Positions 52,915 through 61,679 of a stretch of 64,000 nt of DNA are shown here, piece after piece. The translations under genes were made by a program, and so were the position numbers. Each line of letters begins with the position of its first letter. Within the stretch, counting starts at the first letter, position 1. The notes under the pieces were generated by a model that worked only from the letters and a program-made list of their open reading frames with translations, did no database searches and was not told the DNA's origin. The stretch is from Ascarosepion bandense (Eukaryota; Mollusca; Cephalopoda; Sepiida; Sepiidae), in the NCBI GenBank assembly GCA_037127315.1, contig JBBBDQ010001943.1:253199-317198 (forward strand). The letters run 5' to 3'.

Positions 52915-53580
52915 ACTCCGGTATGACAATACAACGGTACACTCTGCAAAATAAACCCAAGAAAAATTGAGATTGTCAGTATGGTAAATTTTCAACTTCT
53001 TCCATACACAGGCATATTGATTTGTTTCGATGATTCTATCATAAGTGGTCGAATATTCAGACACAAAGAATTTGAAAGCATTATTTCAGATTATTTTTTT
53101 GTTACAAACATGGATTTTTTCAAGGTGCACTCAAAAATTTGCCTTCCCATTGAACTACAGTCATTGTAAAATTAAGTTGATTATATTTTCGATAAATATC
53201 TTTAAATAAATTCCGTTAATATTTGTTAAAAGGTGTTATTCTGCAGTAAAACACTGCGAAGGCATAAAACTCTGCAAAGCAAACCTAAGAAAAAGGTGAG
53301 ATCGTTTTGGTTAGAGATTCTTCTACATTCTCCATGTCACTAGATTTAGAAACTAAACACTTATTTGCTTCGAACGCTAGGATGTTTTGCAAATTACAGA
53401 CCACTCAGAAACAAAGAAGTTGCTAACGTTATTTTAGTTTTTTCCGGCTAAAATCCCGGATTTCTTTATATGTAGAATCGAACATTTGCCTTCCTGTTGG
53501 ACAGCAATAGTTAAAAATGAATGTAATTACATTTTTGATTAATAATATTTAGATAAATTGAGTTTACAGTTGTTTTTATA
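52915..53580. repeat. Diverged tandem duplication, about 331-bp unit
   Basis: ACTCTGCAAAATAAACCCAA (52,940) and ACTCTGCAAAGCAAACCTAA (53,270) start two segments that stay collinear: CAGACACAAAGAA/CAGAAACAAAGAA, TTTGCCTTCCCATTGAACT/TTTGCCTTCCTGTTGGACA, and the AATATCTTTA/AATATTTAGA ends. No shared open frame. Confidence 0.65.
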
Positions 53581-54860
53581 TCTTTGCTGCTTAAACGTAA
53601 TTACTTTCTGAATACCTTAAACAAAATTAATAACTACATTTTACAATGTGTTTTAACGTGTCAAAAATGAACAATTTTTCACACAACTGATATAACTAAG
53701 ACAAAGCAATTAATGTCGATAACCTTACAGAATCAAGTATTGCCATTCTGTTTTGGGCGTGAATCTTTTCACCAAATCACATGCTGATAAATATAATCTC
53801 TAACAAATTACGTGTGAACGTGATGAGTTTTTTTTTTTTTTGTATGTTAAGGGTAGGCAGCCGTTCTGTCAATGGAATCTCGTGCATCATAAATACAAGG
53901 GAAAGGTGACATTCAAATGGAAATTAAAGACTTTAAAATATAAATATGAAAAACGCTGTTTATTAAAATTTATTTAGTCGCTTTGTTAGGAAATATTTCT
54001 GTATTTGAAACAATAGGAAGTTAAAACAAAAACAAAAAGAAAAACAGTTTGTTCCCGTCCGTTTGTATTGCTTAAACATAAATGACCCTATGTCTGTGTC
54101 ACAAACACATACATACTTATTCATTTTGTGACATTTTAGAAATTTAATGTTTGTAAAAATATTTTTATTCAGTAATTTTATCCATCTACTGACTAATAGA
54201 TTATATAATATTAATCATTCATTTACTGGAATCGCTAAAATATGGTGGAAATGTTTAACTAATTTTCTAACTGCATTGACTATATTTTCTATATACATTT
54301 AAATCTATAGTTACATATCAGAAAGTAAAAATATAAATTCTGCATTTTGTGCCATTAATATTAAAAACTTAACTCTGAGGAAATGAAATATAAATACAGT
54401 ATTTTTTTAAAAGATCTTACTACTTTTCTTGTTGCGTCGAATACCAACTCCTGTCATCGAAACAACTCACTCCCTCATTGATAAGAAAGGGAGATCAGGC
54501 TGCGTTACCGATAGATATATAAAGTTCCATTGGGTTTTATCTTATAATTTTTTAATAGCATTTTCAGAGGATGTGAATCGATTAACTGTTAATATCACAA
54601 ACAAATCAGAATCGGTGAAGGAATTCCAATTCTTGTTCAAAATGTGTGTACGTTCTTCGCACTAATGCCATTGAGAAAAGCAAGAATTCACACACGCTTC
54701 CAATTTTGAGTTGAGTGTTACTTCGGAAAATCATAAATCTTAACTTCAAATCAGAGAAAAACATGTTACAAAAACACATATTACAATGTACACTTACAGT
54801 TACCAAAGGAATGGGTAAACAATCATGATCGCCAATGTCCTGAAGTGAAGATAGCACTTC
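53581..54860. other. No recognised feature
   Basis: AT-rich DNA. The 78-codon plus frame at 54,429-54,665 is not recognised. Confidence 0.45.
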
Positions 54861-55152
54861 AATTAAGTGCCATACGGGATACACGCTTTGGGCGATCATG
54901 TCTCTTTTGAGACATGACTGACTGAGCAGAAGATTATCCCGCAGTAAGTTGCTATTGCTTTCTGCGGTAGACTGTTTGCCAGCCAAGGCTATAGAACCCA
55001 ATCTGTCCTATTATTTAATTCATAACTGAAGAGAAGAGACAGATTAATATCTTTCCGAAGGGTAATTGTGCGTAAGTAAATGCAAGGAAATAAACTGGAA
55101 TTCGAACTCGGCACCCTGATTTGTCGTTCCGAGTTGATATCCACAACGCACA
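54861..55152 (-). mobile_element. SINE2 near-full-length copy
   Basis: Starts (plus strand) TTAAGTGCCATACGGGATAC, keeps GTCTCTTTTGAGACATGACT, and runs through GGTAATTGTGCGTAAGTAAA to the tRNA head: GAATTCGAACTCGGCACC (B box in reverse) and CGTTCCGAGTTGATATCCAC. Aligns along its length with 39,592-39,903 in reverse. Confidence 0.86.
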
Positions 55153-56072
55153 TATAGCACTTAAAGAGCGAAAATAATTTTTGTGTAAGCCAATCATGCA
55201 AGAATCAAAATAAATATGCAATTTTTGTTCCTTTATTGACAAAATATAAAAATAAAACTTTGTTAGCGATATTGCAAAATTTTATTGGAAAAGTGACATG
55301 CTGCATATGCAAAAGATTTTCAAAAATATCAAGCTATATTATTCTGTACATAATAAGAAATATTTATATCGGATTTTATTATGCAAACCAATTTTTTACA
55401 GGAAAATTATTGGTAACATTTTCAGCATACATTTATATTAGTAATATTTTGTATGAGTTTTAGTTTTTAATGTGTATTATTATTAAAATTATAAATAAAT
55501 TGATTTAATAATGTCAGCTTTTATTATGCACAATTTCACAATATTCATTAATAAATAAATTCAAAAGAAAGCATATTTGATTATGACTATCTTGGAGACA
55601 TGAATAAATCATTATTTTATCATTATAAATGTTTGTATGAATTCATTGATATTCTATTAGCTTCGTCAAGACTTTTATCTGTTGTGTTAAACTTTTCTAT
55701 TGTTTCGACATTAATATCTCTTACAGCAGTTTTTGTTGTTTCACAGATTTTTCTGTGCAAGATTTTTTTTTTTCCATTCTCATATTTTCTTGCCATGATG
55801 AACGGCATTTTCCGGAAAGAAATCTGTAAACTATTCCATTCAACTGGTAACCTTGATAAACATTTTTACAAAGTGATCAACAATCAGCTTTGCATAATGT
55901 AAAGGAATTTCATCAGCAAAAATGTTCTTTGTTACTACAGGTAGTTGTCAAAAGCTTACAATTAATTTCTGCATTTGTATTGACACTAATCAAGAAGGAA
56001 CCTAAAATGTTACATCCTTATACGAACCCACAATTACTTCACCTGTTTTTTCCTAAGTTGCGTTAGTTGAGT
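55153..56072. other. Unrecognised AT-rich region with protein-like minus frames
   Basis: On the minus strand, ADEIPLHYAKLIVDHFVKMF (about 55,830-55,905) and, in another frame, MARKYENGKKKILHRKICET (55,623-55,808) look more protein-like than the surrounding DNA. I cannot assign a family. Could be a transposon remnant. Confidence 0.25.
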
Positions 56073-56692
56073 ACTAGCAGTATAGCCCGGCGTTGCTCAG
56101 GTGTAATGAAAGCTTTAAATCTAATCCATGGACCTGGAGCTCAGACTCTTTGGACGTTGGCACGAAAGACTAAAAAGCAATAGTTGCATCCAGTTAAAGC
56201 GAAACCGTAGACTGAAAGAAAAATGAATGGATGTAAGTCAAATTTTGATTTACCTACCTAGAGCCAAACCCGAAGCAAAAACTAAAATAAAAGGGTTGAA
56301 AAAAATACAGGCAGATAAACCGACACACGCGCAAACATCTTGCCTTTTATATATATATATATATATATTATCGATTTTCTGCACTATTGTAAGAACTGCA
56401 ACCTTGAAACTTCTAAATATCGTTTCTTATGTCTTTGTCTATGAGTGTATCAAATTTGATTAAAATCGGACCACACCTTCTATAACCCGATTTTTTCGAT
56501 TATCGATTTTCGACATTTATTGGGGATACCTCGACACAAAACCTAGCTAAGAACACTCGCAGACGATTATAGTACAACTGTGTAAATTTTCAAGAAAATC
56601 GGTTCAGCCGTTTCGGAGTCTATAGGTAACGGACACACACACACACAGAAACACACACAGAGACAAAGTTCCATTTATAAATAAGTTTAGAT
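56073..56692 (+). repeat. Dispersed repeat R5, copy 3
   Basis: Runs from ACTAGCAGTATAGCCCGGCG through CTGGAGCTCAGACTCTTTGG, a (TA)n tract at 56,350, and CACTCGCAGACG, to CCATTTATAAATAAGTTTAG. Full-length compared with 24,431-25,153 except for a deletion of about 90-100 bp in the middle part. Confidence 0.82.
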
Positions 56693-57278
<586 letters not shown>

Positions 57279-57283
57279 TCTGC

Positions 57284-57430
57284 CTACTTCCACCGAACGC
57301 CCATAGCCCAGGGGTAGAGTCGCCGACTGACACCAATTCGGTCGGGTTTCAATCCTGGGTAAAAAAGCAATCGGAGTCTAAACGTACTGATGAGCCGTGA
57401 TACGGCGAAACAGATCTGTCTGCGGATGAC
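57284..57430 (+). mobile_element. SINE1: tRNA-derived SINE ending in an intact hammerhead motif, copy 3
   Basis: The tRNA-like head has an A box TAGCCCAGGGGT (57,304-57,315) and B box GGTTTCAATCC (57,345-57,355), spaced as in a Pol III type 2 promoter. A short linker AAAAAAGCAATCGGA leads to the hammerhead (57,376-57,430). The element ends GGATGAC and is followed by TA-rich sequence. It resembles the layout of the schistosome Sm-alpha family (tRNA-promoter SINE with a hammerhead), which is established; relation to it is not claimed. Confidence 0.88.
57376..57430 (+). ncRNA. Hammerhead ribozyme (type I), complete core
   Basis: Stem I: GUC/GAC and CGUA/UGCG (one G-U pair) with an internal loop UAAA/GAU. 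Core CUGAUGA (57,387-57,393). Stem II GCCGU/ACGGC with loop GAU (57,394-57,406). GAAA (57,407-57,410). Very short stem III CAG/CUG with a 2-nt loop. Cleavage triplet GUC (57,418-57,420), cut expected after 57,420. All conserved catalytic residues are present. A stem III this short is usual in retroelement hammerheads that work best as dimers. Confidence 0.85.
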
Positions 57431-58126
57431 AACATATATGTATATATCAATACCCGAGTATATACGATTGTGCATGTCTATATTTATAGATGTGTGCCTT
57501 TATATAAGGGCCTGTGCGCAGTTTCTCAAAAATGTATATCCACTTCGATACGAATAACTTTTTTATTTTATCTGAAATCTAAAGCTTATGTGAGCAAAAA
57601 GAAATTAAAGTATTCAATATATTGAAGTTATTTTAAATTTAATCCATTTCCTAAAAAATCGATGTTGTATAATCATAAACTGTGAGAACGTTTTCTGCCC
57701 AGATATTAAATCAACTGAAGAAAAATATCGCATAATTACGAGAGATGATAATCAAAATATTTCAAAATATAATCAAAATGTTTTGTTTCTTTATTATGAA
57801 TATATGGTAAGTTTCTTCTCGTGTCCTTACTATTTATCGTGAAATTGATACAAATATAATTACGCTTAGTGACGTAAACATGTATATAAGAGCCCGCTTG
57901 TGTGTGTGTGTGTGTGTGATAAAAAATCACCCCTGTGCAAATAATCTCATAGCTGGCAAATGTCATCCCACGCACGAAGAGAAATCCGCGATAAAAAAAA
58001 AAAGTTCAGAGTCTGTCAAATATTAATTTATTTTCCAAAGGTGAGAAGATTTTAAACAATTCTGTTATTTTATTCAGCTTTATGTTGGCCTCATAAAACA
58101 CTGTATCTTTATTTATTTTTGGTAAG

Positions 58127-58134
<8 letters not shown>
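57431..58134. other. No recognised feature
   Basis: AT-rich DNA with a short (TG)n at 57,899-57,918. Confidence 0.5.
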
Positions 58135-58159
<25 letters not shown>

Positions 58160-58161
58160 GT
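58135..58161. repeat. (TTA)n microsatellite
   Basis: TTA triplet tract. Confidence 0.93.
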
Positions 58162-58349
58162 ATTTTTCCTAGATGATCAATAATACTAAAGAGAGAGAAA
58201 GAGAAAAAATGAAGTTACGAGGCAATATTGTAGAAATGTTGTTTTTATTAATTTACTTTGCACGCTAATATTTTCGTATCAAATTCGCAATGAACAGATC
58301 TCGGCTGGAGATAACATTTCTGTTTGTTCTCTTATCTATTAAGTCATTT

Positions 58350-58373
58350 ATCTCTCTCTCTCTCCCTCCCTCG

Positions 58374-58446
<73 letters not shown>

Positions 58447-58573
58447 GGTTGGTGGATGGTTGCCTCTGTACATTTTTTGCCTCTCATCGAAAGTACCTGT
58501 GTGTGTTCACATGTGTATGTGTGCCTAAGCGTGTACCTCTGCATGCGGATGCCCCTTTGTGTGTCTATACCTC

Positions 58574-58644
<71 letters not shown>

Positions 58645-58890
58645 GCATACCGTTGTGTGCGCATCCCTCAGTGTGCGCACGTGCGTTTCTCTCTAGTAGA
58701 GTGTCTGCCTAAGTGTGTGTACGTCTGTGTATATCTGTGTGCGCGTGCCTCTATAACTGCGTATGTGTGTGAATGCCTCTGTGTGTTCGTACCCTCTGTG
58801 CGTGCGTGCTTTTCTGCGTGTGTATGCTTCTTTATGCGTACGTACCTCCGTCTGTGTGCATGTGTGTGTGTGTGTGTGTGTGTGTTGATA
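58350..58890. repeat. (CT)n/(TG)n-rich cluster
   Basis: CT then TG tracts (58,351-58,444), TG-TCTG-CT tracts (58,575-58,645), then degenerate TGTGTG sequence to 58,885. A 197-codon Cys/Val/Ser plus frame and the matching His/Thr minus frames come from this composition. Confidence 0.93.
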
Positions 58891-59370
58891 CTCTTTAGTC
58901 TTCTTTTTTTTTTCTAAATTGTTTATCTCGTAAAAACTGGTTCCTACTGAACAGAGCACTAAATGCAAGAGCGCCTGCGTCTAAATAGATAAATTTCAAT
59001 AGATAATGCGCTTTCACTTGATAATCTGTCCGTATGCCAAAGCAGAAAAAGCCCAACAGAGATGAAAAGAAATACATGTCAAACATATCGGTGTCTAGAG
59101 GTCGTTACCGTTCAAAACTATCAGGAACACACGTTAGGAATATTGACTCTCGATCTGTCTACCTACGTCAGTGGGATGAGGCATTCGTATGTGCGGCCGG
59201 GTGTACGCTCTTTCATCTTTGATATATGCCTGTACGCACATAGAGTGGTGCAAGATTTATACCTTATGAAATCATTGCCTGTGTCTGTTGAAAGGCCGAC
59301 ATCTATTAACTGTGTAGACTATGATGTGTATAATTTCATGAGATACTGAGGGTGAGGAATAATATACATA
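58891..59370. other. Unrecognised
   Basis: Balanced-composition stretch with overlapping frames at 59,034-59,222 and 59,062-59,349 (plus). No family recognised. Confidence 0.3.
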
Positions 59371-59578
59371 CATTTGCACGTATATATACACACGCGCACG
59401 CTGACTCAGTCCCTCTCTATCTCGCGCAAACACATACACACACACACATACACACACATACACACACATAGATATATATATAAACAAATGATTAAAAATA
59501 TTTCACCAACAAAACTCTTGAATCGGGATGCTAAATATAATATCAATCAAATAAGTGACACAATTTATATTTGTATTA

Positions 59579-59580
<2 letters not shown>

Positions 59581-59635
<55 letters not shown>

Positions 59636-59663
59636 CAGGCAGACAGACAGACAGACAGAAATA
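59581..59663. repeat. (TA)n(GA)n(CAGA)n microsatellite
   Basis: TA, then GA, then CAGA tracts. Confidence 0.96.
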
Positions 59664-59880
59664 AAGGTTGTTCCAATGAGATTAATTGGTATAGAATAAA
59701 AAAGTGCGAGAAGCTGTGAACGTTTTGTTTAAACCGTAGATGTATTGTTATTATTATTACTTGCTTTTTGTATAATATATTAAGTGTACATAATGTTATT
59801 TGTGTCGCTACACGTGCTTCGAGTCCAAAGTTGACTCTCTTCAGGCGAATAAACTTGTGATTTTACATATCGAGATCTGT
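59640..59880 (-). mobile_element. Penelope-type terminus with hammerhead motif (family of 17,579)
   Basis: AAAAAGTGCGAGAAGCTGTG and AACGTTTTGTTTAAACCGTA (plus strand) match the reverse complement of 17,880-17,950. On the minus strand ACTCTCTTCAGGCG in reverse gives CGCCTGAAGAGAGTCAACTT, matching 17,755-17,775. Solo end; no coding part. Confidence 0.68.
59797..59855 (-). ncRNA. Hammerhead ribozyme-like motif
   Basis: Minus strand: UCGC, core CUGAAGA (59,838-59,844), stem II GAGUC/GACUC with a 7-nt loop, GAAG in place of GAAA, short stem III within CACGUG, cleavage triplet GUA, then GCGA. Stem I UCGC/GCGA pairs fully, with a possible outer helix UUAU/AUAA. The GAAG box (A15.1 changed) probably weakens or removes activity. 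Confidence 0.62.
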
Positions 59881-60050
59881 TTGTCTTTCTGACAGCCTAA
59901 AATAACGTGTATATGTAGATAAGTGGTCGGTGGGCAGGCCAGAATGTTCATAAGCGTGCGTGTTTGTTCGTTTTTTTGTTTTTGTTTTGCTTCTGTTTTT
60001 TTTTTTTTTGCTTTTTTTTTCCCCCACTCGCTCGTTAATTTTTTTTTTTT

Positions 60051-61085
60051 AATCATTTCACCCCGGGCAAGGCGTAAATGCCACTGATGTGCGGGGGGCT
60101 ACATAACTGAAAGAAAATTAATTAGAGGAGGGAGAAGAGGATTACAAACCAATTAGAAAGAAGCAATAGAAAGATGAAAATGCAGGTGTAATGACAGTTG
60201 CAAGGGGGGGAGAGAAAGGTAAGGATATACGGGGTGGAGGAAGAGCTAGAGTCAAGTGGTTAGTAGATGAGTGTTGACATTGCATTTAAATTTCTGGAGG
60301 TTGTAGCCATCAGGAAAGTAAGAATATGGGAGCTCGTTCCATAGGCGTGAAGTGCGAGAGAAGAAGCTGCAGGAGTAGAATTGTCGTCTGCATTTGGCTA
60401 ACCTAACTGGGAATGGGTGGGACCCAGTTGCCATTCTGGTTGCACGAGTAAACACCTGTCGAGGAGGCACCAGTGACTCAAGTTCGTCTGAGCAGAAGCC
60501 ATGAAAGTACTTATAGAACAGACAAAGGGAGGCAACATTTCGTCGGTGGGGAAGTGGCTGTAGTCGAGCCGCAAAGTCAGCACCTATCACGTTACTAACT
60601 CTCCTTTGGAGCCTGTCGAGAACACTGAGGTGAGCGGCAGGGGCGCCTGACCATAAATGGCAGCAGTACTCCATGCAGGGTCGAATGGTAGACTTGTATA
60701 TAGGCAGGATGGATTCAGGCGGAAAGAACATCCTGGATCGACACAGTGACCCAACCTTCTTAGCAGTGGATTTAGCTATGGATTCGATGTAGAGGTTCCA
60801 CTTGAGATCAGAAGAGAGGGTAAGGCCGAGTAGGCGCAGTGTATTGCACTCAGGGAAAATCGCTTGTTCCATGCTTATGTGAGGCAGGAGAGGTTGCCTG
60901 TGATGGTTGACAGACAACAGCTTGGTCTTGGACGCATTAAAGTTGACAAGCCACTTCTTGCCCCAATTCACCACAGAGTGTAGATCCCGTTCAAGGTCAG
61001 CAGCGAGATTAGGTCTGTCCGCCATGCCAGGTTTCTTACTTGTGCGGGAGTATATTGTGGTGTCATCTGCGTATATGCCTACTTG
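60051..61085 (-). pseudogene. LINE (jockey/CR1-like), copy D, truncated at the RT YADD motif
   Basis: The longest copy. The minus strand starts inside the RT palm at GIYADDTTIYS (YADD codons 61,062-61,073), then an open frame runs to the stop at 60,252: ADLERDLHSVVNWGKKWLVN, NASKTKLLSVNHHRQ, LLGLTLSSDLKWNLYIES, STIRPCMEYCCHLWSGAPAA, RRVSNVIGADFAARLQPLPH, SLCLFYKYFHGFCSDELESL, FFSRTSRLWNELP. No stop interrupts about 270 codons, so it is young. The 3' UTR ends GGGGTGAAATGATT plus A12. 5' truncation, typical of target-primed reverse transcription, removed the endonuclease and most of the RT. Confidence 0.93.
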
Positions 61086-61309
61086 GGACTTCGATTTGGA
61101 AATTATTCACCTTTCATTGGCCATAAAAAAATTTCACACTTACTTACGAAATTTGGTTTCGTCCTTATACTTTAAAATTGTTTTCAGCGATTTTGATGTA
61201 CTTCTACGGGTAATTTAGTTCTATGTGTTGATTTTGCAATGGTTTTGCGAATTTTATTTTATTATTGCGCGATTGAATTTCGTGTGTCTGTGTCTGTCTT
61301 AGGTATTTC

Positions 61310-61570
61310 CGTTTGTTTTGTTGAGGGAAGGTTTGTATTTTTTATTAATATTTCTACCTGCATCATGAGTGTGTCGTAATCTGCATTTTGGTAGATAGGC
61401 AGTACACTAAACTTACCTTCACTGCATTCGTGTAAGTGTTGAGAAACGTTTAATTTCTTGTTATTTTCTAATTTAATTTTACTTTCGTGGAGGGCTACTT
61501 TTTATTCAGGCCTTGTGCTGCCCCACGTATATTTTTGGGCAGTCATCGCATATTAGAACAGAAATTTTGT
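61310..61570 (-). pseudogene. GIY-YIG endonuclease fragment of a retroelement
   Basis: The minus strand reads KISVLICDDCPKIYVGQHKA, a stop, then LHESKIKLENNKKLNVSQHL, HECSEGKFSVLPIYQ, and in a shifted frame KYKPSLNK. CPKIYVGQ is the YIG strand of a GIY-YIG fold and the spacing to the ..HL..C...KFSV.PI block fits. Different in sequence from 18,619 and 5,128. Stops and frameshifts present. Confidence 0.6.
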
Positions 61571-61679
61571 TTTTTATGTTATTATAATTTCGAATGTAGA
61601 GGAGTTTTTGATTTTGAAGTGGTTTCCTGGTATTATTATGTTGTATGCGCATATCTATTTTTCATGCATTTTTTATAAA

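Noticed and set aside
57295..57360. Possible functional tRNA gene
   Set aside because: A and B boxes are present but no acceptor stem or anticodon arm folds; it is the SINE1 head.
58324..58917. 197-codon Cys/Val/Ser-rich frame starting MFSYLLSHLSLSLS, like a secreted cysteine-rich protein
   Set aside because: Built from CT and TG microsatellites, with no plausible mature domain.
60907..61218. 103-codon plus-strand frame
   Set aside because: Antisense shadow of the LINE RT copy D.
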